Positions 24,664 to 33,210 of a stretch of 64,000 nt of DNA are shown piece after piece. Within the stretch, counting starts at the first letter, position 1. Each line of letters opens with the position of its first letter. The notes beneath the pieces were generated by a model. The model saw only the letters and a program-made list of their open reading frames with translations. It did no database searches and was not told the DNA's origin. The DNA is from Peribacillus sp. FSL E2-0218 (GTDB lineage Bacteria > Bacillota > Bacilli > Bacillales > DSM-1321), in assembly GCF_037992945.1 (NCBI RefSeq), contig NZ_CP150304.1, positions 3,661,501 through 3,725,500 of the forward strand. The letters are read 5' to 3'. A program made the position numbers and the translations under genes.

Positions 24664-25464
24664 ATGAACACTCGAAGAAATATTTATTTTTTCCATGCAT
24701 CAAGTTCAGAAATGCAAAACAAGGTCGAACATCTTGCAGAGTTGGCCAACCAGAACGACTATGAGGTCGTCCAAGATTTCACAAAAGCTAACATTATCGT
24801 GAGCATTGGTGATGACGGTACCTTTTTACAGGCGGTACGTAAAACCGGCTTCAGGGACGATTGTTTATATGCCGGCATTTCCACTACCGGAAATTTGAAT
24901 ATGTACTGCGATTTCCATCTAGAAGATACAGACAAAATGATTGATGCGATGACAAGAGAGCAAATCGAGGTTCGTAAATATCCAACGATCGAGATTCAAT
25001 TGGACGAACAGCCTCCTTTTTATGCCCTCAATGAACTGAGTATCCGGACTTCGATTACGAAGACGTTCATCATGGATATTTTTATCGATCAAATTCATTT
25101 CGAAACCTTCCGCGGGGATGGAATCATCATTGCGACCCCTACCGGAAGCACCGCCTACAATAAGTCGGTGAATGGCGCCGTCGTGGATCCGCTCCTCCCT
25201 TGTTTTCAGGTGAGCGAGCTCGCTTCCATCAATAATAATACCTATCGGACCCTCGGGTCTTCATTTATACTAAGCAGCGATAGAACCTTGACTGTTCAAC
25301 TTGAACAAAATGGTCCAAGCTATCCGATCGTCGGACTTGATAATGAAGCCTTGAGCATCAGCCATGTCGGAAGGGTAAAGGTCCGCTTAAGCGGCAAAGT
25401 GATCAAAACCGTCAAACTAAAGGATAACTCTTTTTGGGAAAAGGTAAAAAGGACCTTTCTCTAA
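24664..25464 (+). CDS. nadK: NAD kinase
   Basis: Phosphorylates NAD to NADP. It has 266 residues (267 if the adjacent ATG at 24661 is used) and matches the YtdI/NadK2-type kinase of B. subtilis. Motifs: IIVSIGDDGTFLQAV with the GGDG-like catalytic loop (about residue 44), FRGDGIIIATPTGSTAYNKS (about 149) and the C-terminal KLKDNSFWEKVKRTFL. An upstream in-frame ATG at 24541 is rejected: the AGGGGG site lies directly before 24661. It is monocistronic, diverging from sppA and converging on the TatD-family gene. Confidence 0.94.
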   Translation: MNTRRNIYFFHASSSEMQNKVEHLAELANQNDYEVVQDFTKANIIVSIGDDGTFLQAVRKTGFRDDCLYAGISTTGNLNMYCDFHLEDTDKMIDAMTREQIEVRKYPTIEIQLDEQPPFYALNELSIRTSITKTFIMDIFIDQIHFETFRGDGIIIATPTGSTAYNKSVNGAVVDPLLPCFQVSELASINNNTYRTLGSSFILSSDRTLTVQLEQNGPSYPIVGLDNEALSISHVGRVKVRLSGKVIKTVKLKDNSFWEKVKRTFL

Positions 25465-25473
25465 AAAACCTAT

Positions 25474-25509
25474 AAAAAGGTGCCAGATATTAGCTCTGGC
25501 ACCTTTTTA
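25474..25509. terminator. bidirectional terminator, nadK / thiamine operon
   Basis: A 14-bp perfect stem AAAAAGGTGCCAGA / TCTGGCACCTTTTT (25474-25487 with 25495-25508), 7-base loop. It serves both converging units. Confidence 0.9.
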
Positions 25510-26277
25510 TATTTCATAAAAATCCTTGGTGTTTCGATAAAGGGTTTCATACACTTGGTCGACCGGCAAGCCTTTGATCGAAGCGATGTGACGCACACCC
25601 TCATGGATCATGCCAGGATGTGTCGATTTCCCCTTGAATTCTCCTTCGAACTCCCATGGTCCATCCGTTTCAACCATCATCAGCTCAAGCGGATATAGAG
25701 ACACTAAATCCTTTATTTCTCTTTCATAGCAAACATCCGGGGTGATGGAAATGCGGTATCCATTTCGGATCATCCTAGCAATCGTTTGGCCATCGCCTTT
25801 AAACCAATGAAAATGTGCCTTTCTGATATCGTGCTTCTCCAATAGGTCGCATACGATGGGAGCATCCTCATATACGGCATGAAGGATTACCGGTTTATCG
25901 ATTTCTTTTGCAAAAGCAAGAAGTCTATCCAATATCTTTATGTATCCTGCCAACTCGATAGCGTGATTTTCCTGCCTTAAGTAAAAGGGAAGCCCAATCT
26001 CCCCTACAGCCACCATATTGTGCTGGTGTGCCTGCATCCAATTCAATAATTCCATCATTTCCTGTTCACTAGGAAGGGGCTGTTCGGGATGAAACCCGAA
26101 GGCTGGCTTAATTCGTGAATCTTTGCGTGATAGCTGGTCATTTATGATGGAAGATTCCAAATCCATGGAAACCGTCAGCAGTGACTCCACCTGCACCTTT
26201 TCCATATCCGCGAGTATTTGCTCCTGCCCCCTTCCATCATATTGATCAAAATGGATATGGCTGTCGATGATTTTCAT
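25507..26277 (-). CDS. TatD-family metal-dependent hydrolase
   Basis: 256-residue TIM-barrel hydrolase. The full TatD metal set is visible: IDSHIHFDQ (HxH, about 5-9), VGEIGLPF (Glu, about 95), VILHAVYED (His, about 133), KAHFHWFKGD (His, about 156) and MVETDGPWE (Asp, about 205). Typical TatD proteins are DNases or D-aminoacyl-tRNA/DNA-repair hydrolases. This gene, however, lies 20 bases after the ABC ATPase gene and is the last gene under the TPP riboswitch at 29.3 kb. A role in salvage of a thiamine precursor is therefore a reasonable inference, not shown by sequence. Confidence 0.85.
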   Translation of the reverse strand: MKIIDSHIHFDQYDGRGQEQILADMEKVQVESLLTVSMDLESSIINDQLSRKDSRIKPAFGFHPEQPLPSEQEMMELLNWMQAHQHNMVAVGEIGLPFYLRQENHAIELAGYIKILDRLLAFAKEIDKPVILHAVYEDAPIVCDLLEKHDIRKAHFHWFKGDGQTIARMIRNGYRISITPDVCYEREIKDLVSLYPLELMMVETDGPWEFEGEFKGKSTHPGMIHEGVRHIASIKGLPVDQVYETLYRNTKDFYEI

Positions 26278-26296
26278 GCTTCATACCCTCCTTGGC

Positions 26297-27040
26297 TTAT
26301 GTAGTGAAGGTTGGCTTCAGTGCGGCATATAATTCCCGTTTCAACTGAAAGAATTCATCACTGAGAAGCTGTTCTTCCCTCCTTGGCCTTGAAAATGGAA
26401 CGACAACCTCCTTGATGACAGATGCCGGTTTGGATGATAACACGTATATCCTATCGGAAAGGAACACCGCTTCATCGATGCTATGTGTAACGAAAAGCAC
26501 CGACCGCCGATATTCCTCCCAAAATGACATCAGCCATTTTTGCATCTGCACCCTAGTCAGTTCATCCAAAGCGGAAAAGGGTTCGTCAAGGCACATTAAA
26601 TCCTGAGGGCTCAAGATGCTTCGGATAAATGCGGCCCTTTGCTTCATGCCGCCGGATAATTCGTGCGGATATGCTTGTTCATACTCTCCCAACCCTGCTT
26701 TGATCAACAAGGCCTTGGCTCTTTTTTTGTCTTTAACCCCGGCAAGTTCACTTCCTAGCAGGACATTTTCCATAACCGTTCTCCAAGGTAATAGCGAGGG
26801 CTGTTGGGGCATATAGCTTATATGGCCTTTTAAGCCATTTATTTTCTTTCCGTCGAGTAAAATGTCGCCATGGTCCGGCTTCAAAATGCCGCCGGTCAAG
26901 TGAAACAATGTACTTTTTCCACTGCCGGATGGTCCAAGGATCGTGACGAATTCCCCTTCCCCCACATGAACATTCAGCTTCTCTAAAATATTCTGTTTAC
27001 CATCAAAGGAATAGGAAACGTCTTTAATTTCCAGATGCAT
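26297..27040 (-). CDS. thiZ: thiamine-precursor ABC transporter, ATP-binding subunit
   Basis: 247-residue ABC ATPase. Walker A LGPSGSGKST (about 36), Q-loop YMPQQPSLLPW, signature LSGGMKQRAA (about 129), Walker B LMCLDEPFSALD (about 149) and switch His FVTHSIDEAV are all intact. It belongs to the nitrate/sulfonate/taurine-type subgroup that also serves formyl-aminopyrimidine uptake. ATG at 27040 is chosen because AAGGAGG lies 9 bases upstream; the frame is open to 27103. It overlaps the permease gene by 17 bases. Confidence 0.9.
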   Translation of the reverse strand: MHLEIKDVSYSFDGKQNILEKLNVHVGEGEFVTILGPSGSGKSTLFHLTGGILKPDHGDILLDGKKINGLKGHISYMPQQPSLLPWRTVMENVLLGSELAGVKDKKRAKALLIKAGLGEYEQAYPHELSGGMKQRAAFIRSILSPQDLMCLDEPFSALDELTRVQMQKWLMSFWEEYRRSVLFVTHSIDEAVFLSDRIYVLSSKPASVIKEVVVPFSRPRREEQLLSDEFFQLKRELYAALKPTFTT

Positions 27041-27806
27041 GCTTTTCATCCTCCTTCCGCTTCCATGAAACAAGGTACCTCTCCAGTAGGGTGATGATTC
27101 CAAAAAAGAGCAGGCTCATTCCCATAATGATGAAAATGGCTACAAACACCCGATCGGTCCTGAACGCCGAGGAGGCGAGTGTCATATATACGCCAATCCC
27201 GGATTTCGCCCCGAGCCACTCCGAAATGACTGCACCCATTACACTATAGGTCGCCGAGATTTTGAGGCCGGAGAAAATGGACGGAATCGAGTGGGGAAGT
27301 TCGAGCTTCCAAAACAACTGTCTGTTTCCCGCTCCCATCATCTTAAAATAATGCTTGAGTTCATACGGTGTCTGGCGCAGGCCATCCAATGAGGCAACGG
27401 CAACCGGAAAAAAGCATACAAGCGAAATGACGATGAGCTTAGGCAGCATCCCAAAGCCAAACCAGATCACTAAAAGCGGTGCCAGCACGATGATGGGAAT
27501 ATTCTGTGACAAAATGAGCAAGGGATAGACGGCATCTTTCACACCTGAAAACAGATGTAAGGCCGCAGCAATCAATAAGCCGATACAGCTTCCAATTAAA
27601 AAACCGGATATCGCAAGCTCGGTCGTTGATAATAGGTGTCCCAATAGATTATGAAAAGACTCGATTCCTTCAATGAAAATGGCAGATGGAGCAGGAAGCA
27701 GCCATTTTTCGATTTTCAATATCGCTGTCGCTGACTCCCATGCGATCAGCAGCAATACTAAAAGAAAGAAGGGAGCCCCCTTCTTCCAAATCCTTCTTCC
27801 GATCAT
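27024..27806 (-). CDS. thiX: thiamine-precursor ABC transporter, permease
   Basis: 260-residue inner-membrane permease with about six membrane spans. The cytoplasmic coupling (EAA) loop is ELKHYFKMMGAGNRQLFWKL, followed by ELPHSIPSIFSGLKIS (about 145-185), typical of BPD_transp_1. It starts overlapping the preceding thiamine-binding gene by four bases. With ThiY and ThiZ it forms the predicted N-formyl-4-amino-5-aminomethyl-2-methylpyrimidine importer. Substrate assignment rests on the riboswitch and family, not on direct evidence. Confidence 0.88.
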   Translation of the reverse strand: MIGRRIWKKGAPFFLLVLLLIAWESATAILKIEKWLLPAPSAIFIEGIESFHNLLGHLLSTTELAISGFLIGSCIGLLIAAALHLFSGVKDAVYPLLILSQNIPIIVLAPLLVIWFGFGMLPKLIVISLVCFFPVAVASLDGLRQTPYELKHYFKMMGAGNRQLFWKLELPHSIPSIFSGLKISATYSVMGAVISEWLGAKSGIGVYMTLASSAFRTDRVFVAIFIIMGMSLLFFGIITLLERYLVSWKRKEDEKHASGN

Positions 27807-28087
27807 GCCCGATACTTCTCCGTCAACGTATCCATCGTGATCCCGCTCGGCTGATATAATATTTTGACTTGGGAAATGACATTCGGCGAACCTAGTTCAA
27901 TCATTCTTTGATTCATTTTTTCTATCACCGCAAATAGCTGGGAAAGCTCGCCCTCCATGGTTGTTTCCAGGGGGTGAACCTCGTATTTGACACCTGATTC
28001 ATCTATGATCTTGATTGCTTCATCGACTAAAGGAATGACATTTTCACCTTTAGGAATAATTTGTATACTGATTAAAGAACTGGCCAT
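27803..28087 (-). CDS. thiamine-binding protein, MTH1187/YkoF-like
   Basis: 94 residues of the MTH1187 (DUF77) family. It starts ASSLISIQIIPKGENVIPLVDEA and has the conserved YEVHPLETTMEGELSQLFAVI split over the central strands, with a single ferredoxin-like domain. Relatives bind thiamine or hydroxymethylpyrimidine and usually sit beside thiamine-related transporters. It is in the middle of the operon: 11 bases after thiY and overlapping thiX by four bases. Confidence 0.82.
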   Translation of the reverse strand: MASSLISIQIIPKGENVIPLVDEAIKIIDESGVKYEVHPLETTMEGELSQLFAVIEKMNQRMIELGSPNVISQVKILYQPSGITMDTLTEKYRA

Positions 28088-28098
28088 TTTTTTTCCTC

Positions 28099-29103
28099 CT
28101 AATTAGGTAAAAATTCGTTGGTAAACGCCTCTTCAGGTTTAAAATCACCTTCAAGAAGCTTATTTTCTCTCATCCAATCACTGTAATTCTTCCATATATC
28201 AAGCTTTTGTTCACCCCAGCGCGGAGCATCATCCTGATATTTATCCGCAAGCCACGCCTGGCTCTTCCTCACTAGTTTGGCATCCAGGTCCGGAGCGGCC
28301 TTCATTAAAATGTCCGCTGCCGCATCGGGATCATCAATCGCAAACTGATACCCTTCAGAAGCTGCATGAACGAATGCCTTAACCGTTTCTGGATCTTCTT
28401 TGATCAGCTTTTCGTTCGTTGTCAGAACAGGCGTATAGTAATCGAGCTTATCCGAGTAATCGGTCAAGTAAATCATATTCAGCTTTTCATTTCTCAGCTC
28501 GGCCTCGACACCTGTCCACCCATAATAAATCCAGGCGAAGTCTACATCCCTTTTAACTGAGGTGAAAAAATCAGCATCCCCTGTATTGACGATATCGACT
28601 TTATTTACATCCGCATTTACTTTTTTCATGAGCGAATCCATGATGGCCTTTTCTACCGGTGACCCCCAGCCACCATATGTTTTCCCTTCAAAATCCTTAG
28701 GGGATTTAATGTTTTTATCCGCTGGAGATGCGAATCCAGAGGTATTATGCTGGATGACTGCAGCCAGTGAAACGATCGGCACACCTTGGACGCGGGCCTG
28801 GGTAATGCCTTCCTGGTAGCTTACGCCAAATTCTGATTTCCCGGAGGCCACCAGCTTATCCGCACCGGCTTCACCTGGCATGATGATATCGACATCCAAT
28901 CCTTGTTCTTTAAAATACCCCTTTTCCTTGGCTACATACAATCCTGTATGGTTTGTATTCGGTGTCCAATCGAGAACGACCGATACTTTTTTCATTCCTT
29001 CATTATCTTCCTTTTTTGTTGCTTCATCTTTTTCGTTCGTTCCGCCGGCGCCACATCCAGCTAAAAGGAACAACGAAGTCAGCAATGGCAAAAATTTATT
29101 CAA
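28099..29103 (-). CDS. thiY: thiamine-precursor ABC transporter, substrate-binding lipoprotein
   Basis: 334 residues with a lipoprotein signal (FLPLLTSLFLLAGCGAGG, lipobox LAGC, Cys about 17) and a charged linker. The NMT1/THI5-like domain follows: VVLDWTPNTNHTGLYVAKE, then GYFKEQGLDVDIIMPGEAGA and FGVSYQEGIT. It is predicted to capture formylated aminopyrimidine, a thiamine breakdown product, outside the cell. It is first gene of the operon and begins about 140 bases after the TPP riboswitch and its terminator. Confidence 0.92.
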   Translation of the reverse strand: MNKFLPLLTSLFLLAGCGAGGTNEKDEATKKEDNEGMKKVSVVLDWTPNTNHTGLYVAKEKGYFKEQGLDVDIIMPGEAGADKLVASGKSEFGVSYQEGITQARVQGVPIVSLAAVIQHNTSGFASPADKNIKSPKDFEGKTYGGWGSPVEKAIMDSLMKKVNADVNKVDIVNTGDADFFTSVKRDVDFAWIYYGWTGVEAELRNEKLNMIYLTDYSDKLDYYTPVLTTNEKLIKEDPETVKAFVHAASEGYQFAIDDPDAAADILMKAAPDLDAKLVRKSQAWLADKYQDDAPRWGEQKLDIWKNYSDWMRENKLLEGDFKPEEAFTNEFLPN

Positions 29104-29179
29104 GCGGGTATCCTCCTACTCATCGTATAAGATCCACATGCAGGAATATTAAGGGCGCCAGGTGCATTTTGCCAATCAT

Positions 29180-29214
29180 AAAACAAAAAACGCCCGAAGA
29201 TGAATTCGGACGTT
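29180..29214 (-). terminator. riboswitch-controlled terminator of the thi operon
   Basis: Reading leftward: AACGTCCGAA / TTCGGGCGTT stem (29214-29205 with 29198-29189), then TTTTTTGTTTT. It lies between the TPP aptamer and thiY, the expected expression platform. Confidence 0.85.
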
Positions 29215-29245
29215 AACATACAAAACGGAAAATCTGTCATAATAT

Positions 29246-29332
29246 GTTCCCTCCGCTGGCACCATCCAGATCAGGTTCAAAGAGTCAGCATCTAAAGGAC
29301 GCAATCTCAGCCAGCATTACTGGCTCCCCTAC
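29246..29332 (-). ncRNA. TPP (THI-box) riboswitch
   Basis: Reading leftward from 29332 the conserved TPP elements appear in order: AGGGGAGCC, GGCTGAGATTGCG (the CTGAGA core), then CTCTTTGAACCTGATCTGG and GCCAGCGGAGGGAAC. A TATAAT box (29368-29363) is just upstream and a terminator is downstream. With TPP bound, the operon should be shut off. Confidence 0.95.
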
Positions 29333-29362
29333 ATTTCTCGCACATATGGACTTTTCTCTATC

Positions 29363-29368
29363 ATTATA
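29363..29368 (-). promoter_or_regulatory. -10 box of the thi operon
   Basis: TATAAT on the minus strand, 31 bases upstream of the TPP aptamer. The -35 is weak. Confidence 0.5.
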
Positions 29369-29567
29369 TCAATTCATCGCGAAAAGGGAAAACTAATTTG
29401 CTTCCGTTAAAAAATCCCCTACACCTGCCATCCGAAACACGCTTCATTACCGGCACTTTTCCTCCTTCACATAATCACTTCCATGCGGATAATCATATAA
29501 TGACCATGACCTGCAGACATTTCCATGTACCAGATTCATAACTCATAAGCAAAAGGTGGATATGATC

Positions 29568-30398
29568 ATGATCAAGATTAATCACAAATGGTTAGATATC
29601 AGTCAACTCCAGCCAGGTATACCATCTGCCAAGGCGCTGGAACTGCTACAATTGCTGGCGGGATATGCGACCGTTTTTGAATACCGGAACTTGGAGGAAC
29701 TTAATTTCGACATTCAATTGAGGCTTCGAGTCATGGAGGCAGCCATTTCATTAGATAAAAGCGGTGCAGAATTTGCTACACTCGATGAATCGGAAACAAA
29801 TCAACGATATTGGCACCTCGCAAAGGATGGCACCTTCACCCTCCAGCCAGGAATTCCCCCCCATGTTGCCATTGCAGATATTTTCCAAAGTGGAACGCTA
29901 TATGCTTTCGAATGCGGGACAGCAATAGTCGTCACGTTCTTAATGGGGATCATGGATGTAATCGGCCCGCGGAAGTTTGACTATCTTTTTTCAGACCTCG
30001 TGCTATATGACTGGCATCCCCCAACGAATATGATCCTGCTCGTTCACCGCGGCACCGATTATTTACCAGGGGACTGCGTGTATTTCAAAAACCCGGAACA
30101 TGATGAAAAAACGCCTGAATGGCAAGGGGAAAATGCGATATTATTAGGGAAAAATCTCTTTTTTGGCCACGGGATCGGCATTACCAATTCTAAAGGAATC
30201 ATTGATGAGTTAAACGATAATAGAAAATCGAATGCAACCATATCGGCCTACCTGACAGACCATATCGTTAGCCTTGACAGTTCCTATTATTTTGACACGG
30301 TCCAACCCTATCCCATCCGCAAAGAACAGGTCCCCCGACTCGAGAGCCTCCCTGATTTGATCGTTTCTGAAATAGGTTCGACGTTTCACCTATCCTGA
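29568..30398 (+). CDS. tgl: spore coat protein-glutamine gamma-glutamyltransferase
   Basis: Cross-links spore coat proteins through glutamine-lysine isopeptide bonds. It has 276 residues, about 30 longer than B. subtilis Tgl (245), with extra length at both ends. The catalytic Glu-Cys pair is in YAFECGTAIVV (about residue 112) and the second catalytic Glu is in WQGENAILLGK (about 189), matching B. subtilis E115/C116/E187. ATG at 29568 lies 8 bases after AGGTGG; earlier in-frame starts (29556 GTG, 29562 ATG) overlap the site. Sigma-K expression is known in B. subtilis; a CATATAATG at 29494-29502 could be the -10. Confidence 0.9.
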   Translation: MIKINHKWLDISQLQPGIPSAKALELLQLLAGYATVFEYRNLEELNFDIQLRLRVMEAAISLDKSGAEFATLDESETNQRYWHLAKDGTFTLQPGIPPHVAIADIFQSGTLYAFECGTAIVVTFLMGIMDVIGPRKFDYLFSDLVLYDWHPPTNMILLVHRGTDYLPGDCVYFKNPEHDEKTPEWQGENAILLGKNLFFGHGIGITNSKGIIDELNDNRKSNATISAYLTDHIVSLDSSYYFDTVQPYPIRKEQVPRLESLPDLIVSEIGSTFHLS

Positions 30399-30419
30399 TG
30401 CATGGCCCTGCATAAAAAA

Positions 30420-30456
30420 ATGCTTGGAGGAAAAGCTCCGCCAAGCATCTTTTTCA
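30420..30456. terminator. bidirectional terminator, tgl/rarD
   Basis: ATGCTTGG / CCAAGCAT stem with an inner GGA/TCC pair, flanked by A7 on the left and CTTTTT on the right. Confidence 0.85.
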
Positions 30457-30457
30457 T

Positions 30458-31387
30458 TCATGCACCCATATTCCTCTTGCCTTTGAACCTGCGGGCGCTT
30501 GCCTGCCCCCATTTCGTGATGGAGAGCGTATAAACGGCCAAAGCTGACCATATGAACAAAAAGGCTAAAAGATGTGCTTTCGTAAAACTTTCATGATAGA
30601 CGAATACACCGATCAGTAAAGATAAGGTCGGAGCGATATATTGAAAAATGCCAAGCATCGAAAGCGGGATCTTTTCTGCTCCTTTTGCAAAATATAAAAG
30701 AGGTAGCGCCGTGACGATCCCGCCGCCAACCAACAGCAAGCCTGTGCTCCCCGCTGTAAAGAATTTCATGTCTGCCTGGGCCGATAAGTATATCAGGTAA
30801 CCAAGGGCGAGGGGCGTCACCATCATCGTTTCTAGCGTCAGCCCGATCGCCGATTCGGCCTTGATCATTTTTTTCGCCAATCCATACAATCCAAAGGTCA
30901 TCGCCAAGACAAGGGAGACCCAGGGAATGGTGCCAAAATGAATCCCAAGGATCAAAACACCGATTCCGGCAAGCGCGAACGACATGATTTGCGCTCCGCT
31001 CAATTTTTCCTTTAAGACGATCACGCCCAAGAGGACGCTGACTAGCGGATTGATATAATAGCCAAGGCTGGTGTCGAGAATCCGGCCGGAGTTAACGGCC
31101 CAGATGAATACTCCCCAGTTAGCTGTAACGAGCAGTGACGCTGTAAGTAAAGCTATAAAGAGTTTAGGGTTACGAACTATATTCTTGACATAGTCAAGAA
31201 ACGCTTGCCATTTTTTCATGAACATCAATAATACCAGCATGAAGACGAAAGACCATAATACCCTTTGCGCCAGTATCTCTGTTGCACCGACCCCCTGGAG
31301 GAATTTCCAGTACACCGGAACAATTCCCCACATCATATAAGAAAGAGCGGCATAGATCGCTCCTTCTTTTTGTTCATTCACTTTCAT
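30458..31387 (-). CDS. rarD: EamA-family transporter RarD
   Basis: 309-residue drug/metabolite-superfamily protein with about ten membrane spans in two EamA repeats. RarD hallmarks are visible: YAALSYMMWGIVPVYWK, LAQRVLWSF and NWGVFIWAVNSGRILDTSLGYYINPLVSVL split across spans 3-5. The substrate is unknown. ATG at 31387 follows GAAGGCAGG at six bases; the frame is open to 31405. It is 47 bases after ytcJ with no terminator between, so they may be cotranscribed. Confidence 0.88.
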   Translation of the reverse strand: MKVNEQKEGAIYAALSYMMWGIVPVYWKFLQGVGATEILAQRVLWSFVFMLVLLMFMKKWQAFLDYVKNIVRNPKLFIALLTASLLVTANWGVFIWAVNSGRILDTSLGYYINPLVSVLLGVIVLKEKLSGAQIMSFALAGIGVLILGIHFGTIPWVSLVLAMTFGLYGLAKKMIKAESAIGLTLETMMVTPLALGYLIYLSAQADMKFFTAGSTGLLLVGGGIVTALPLLYFAKGAEKIPLSMLGIFQYIAPTLSLLIGVFVYHESFTKAHLLAFLFIWSALAVYTLSITKWGQASARRFKGKRNMGA

Positions 31388-31434
31388 AACCTGCCTTCTT
31401 TCCATTCATTCCTTGATCTTTTAAAACCATCTAC

Positions 31435-33066
31435 CTATTCTGCATTCCGATGACTCGTTTTGCAACTGTTATTTTCATCATACATGATCCTGCCATCAAT
31501 GACCGTCATGACCGCTTGAGCTGTTAGGAGATCATCAGGCTTCACTGCAAAGACATCCAAATCAAATACGGTAAAGTCGGCATCATACCCTTTGAAGATC
31601 ATACCGCGCCGCTTTCCCTGGCCTATAGCCGCGGCACTCCCTTTCGTATATAGAGAAAATGCCTCAAAAACGGTAAGCCTTTCAGCCAAGCCATACCCCG
31701 CATCATCACCATCGATTTTCGCTCTCGTGACAGCAGCATGGATCCCCAAAATTGGATTCAGTGGCTCGATCGGTGCATCTGAACCGCCCGCACAAGTGAT
31801 TCCCATATTCAAATAGGTTTTCCAGGCGTATGAGGATGCCAATAGCTTTGCCGGAACCTTTTCTTCCACCCAAGGAAAATCGGACGGTACGAAACCGGGC
31901 TGGATATCAAAGATCACCGGCAGTTTGACTGCCCGCTCCAGCAGCTCCGGCCGGACGATCTGGGCATGGATGAGCCGATCATGCAGTCCGTCTTTCGGAG
32001 GCAGAGCTTCAATGGCATTCAATACATATTCAAACGCGAGATCGCCAATGGCATGGGCCGCGATCGGCATGTCTGCCTGCCTTGCTTTTTGCACCCAATG
32101 GCGAAGCTCTGCTTCCGTGAATATCGCTACGCCATTCGTACCGCTTTGATCTGCATACGGCTCGCTCAGCAAGGCTGTATGCCCCCCTAAGGAGCCATCG
32201 GTGAATATTTTCATGCTATCGAACTTGATATATTGCGTTCCCTCTTGATAACGGCCTCCTGCTGCCAGCATATCTTCAAGGGCCTCATGATGTACGAGCA
32301 AATTGGCTCGAAAGGCCATCCCCTTATCCTCGATGACCGATTTAAACGCCTCGTAAGTCGGCACGAAGCCATTGTAATAATGGAGGTCCTCCGTATGGCC
32401 TCCCGTCAGTCCAAGCTTATGCGCATCTTGTATCGCCTCTGAAAGCGCAGCTTCGATATAGTCCTGGTCAATGCCGGGAAGGCTGTCCAAAATCAGGTTC
32501 TGTGCCTGGCTTTCCTTGAATAGACCATTTAATCGCCCATCGGGATAGCGGCAGATCACACCGCCTGCCGGTTCTTCTGCCTCCTCCTTGATTTCCGCTG
32601 CCAAGAGGGCACTGGAATTGACCACCAAGGCATGGCGGCAGATCCTTTTCAAGACGATGGGATGCTCCGTCGATATCTCATCAAGCTCATCCCGTAAAAT
32701 CAATTCAGGATCAGTCCATTCATTTTCATTCCATCCTTCAGCGACAATCCACTTTCCTGCGGGTGTGACGGCGCACTTTTCCTTCAGGGCGCTCAGGATG
32801 GCTTCCCGAGCTTCCATCAAGGAAAGGTCTAGACGAAGCAGACGCTCGCCATGCCCGACCAAATGTAGGTGGCTGTCCACCAACCCCGGAAGCATCGTTT
32901 GTCCTTTTAAGTCGATTTCCCTGGAAATATTGCCGGCATACGCCTGTCTTATATAAGCAAGACTGCCCGTGTCGACTATCACGCCCTTTTCACTGAAAAG
33001 GGCTTCCACCCGATCTCCTTCTTTCAACATCGTATAAATGGACCCATTGAACCATAACGTTCCCAT
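31435..33066 (-). CDS. ytcJ: amidohydrolase YtcJ
   Basis: 543-residue amidohydrolase_3-family metalloenzyme (529 in B. subtilis YtcJ). A small beta-sandwich from both termini frames a TIM barrel. Metal motifs: GLVDSHLHLVGHG (HxH, about 62-70), then IAAHAIGD, RLIHAQIV and AGGSDAPIEPLNPI with the catalytic Asp (about 441). Substrate unknown, probably an exocyclic amide or similar bond in a small molecule. It is downstream of mbcS, as in B. subtilis, but separated by a terminator. Confidence 0.9.
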   Translation of the reverse strand: MGTLWFNGSIYTMLKEGDRVEALFSEKGVIVDTGSLAYIRQAYAGNISREIDLKGQTMLPGLVDSHLHLVGHGERLLRLDLSLMEAREAILSALKEKCAVTPAGKWIVAEGWNENEWTDPELILRDELDEISTEHPIVLKRICRHALVVNSSALLAAEIKEEAEEPAGGVICRYPDGRLNGLFKESQAQNLILDSLPGIDQDYIEAALSEAIQDAHKLGLTGGHTEDLHYYNGFVPTYEAFKSVIEDKGMAFRANLLVHHEALEDMLAAGGRYQEGTQYIKFDSMKIFTDGSLGGHTALLSEPYADQSGTNGVAIFTEAELRHWVQKARQADMPIAAHAIGDLAFEYVLNAIEALPPKDGLHDRLIHAQIVRPELLERAVKLPVIFDIQPGFVPSDFPWVEEKVPAKLLASSYAWKTYLNMGITCAGGSDAPIEPLNPILGIHAAVTRAKIDGDDAGYGLAERLTVFEAFSLYTKGSAAAIGQGKRRGMIFKGYDADFTVFDLDVFAVKPDDLLTAQAVMTVIDGRIMYDENNSCKTSHRNAE

Positions 33067-33171
33067 ACCGGCTTTACACTCCTTATTAAATGTTTCTTAC
33101 GGATATGCAGTAAGTGTACCATCTCATTCCACAGATTCCCAGAGGTAAGATTCCATGCCATCCCCGTCCAT

Positions 33172-33198
33172 AGAAAAAAAGTCAGCCGGGTGGCTGAC
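33172..33198 (-). terminator. mbcS terminator
   Basis: GTCAGCC-ACCC-GGCTGAC (33198-33181 on the minus strand) followed by TTTTTTTC. Confidence 0.85.
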
Positions 33199-33210
33199 CG
33201 ATGCTGACGA

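Noticed and set aside
24348..24671. 107-codon minus-strand open frame in the sppA-nadK gap
   Set aside because: It has no ribosome site, overlaps the nadK start, and its sequence is compositionally odd. A different frame in the same stretch (24364-24510) looks more protein-like.
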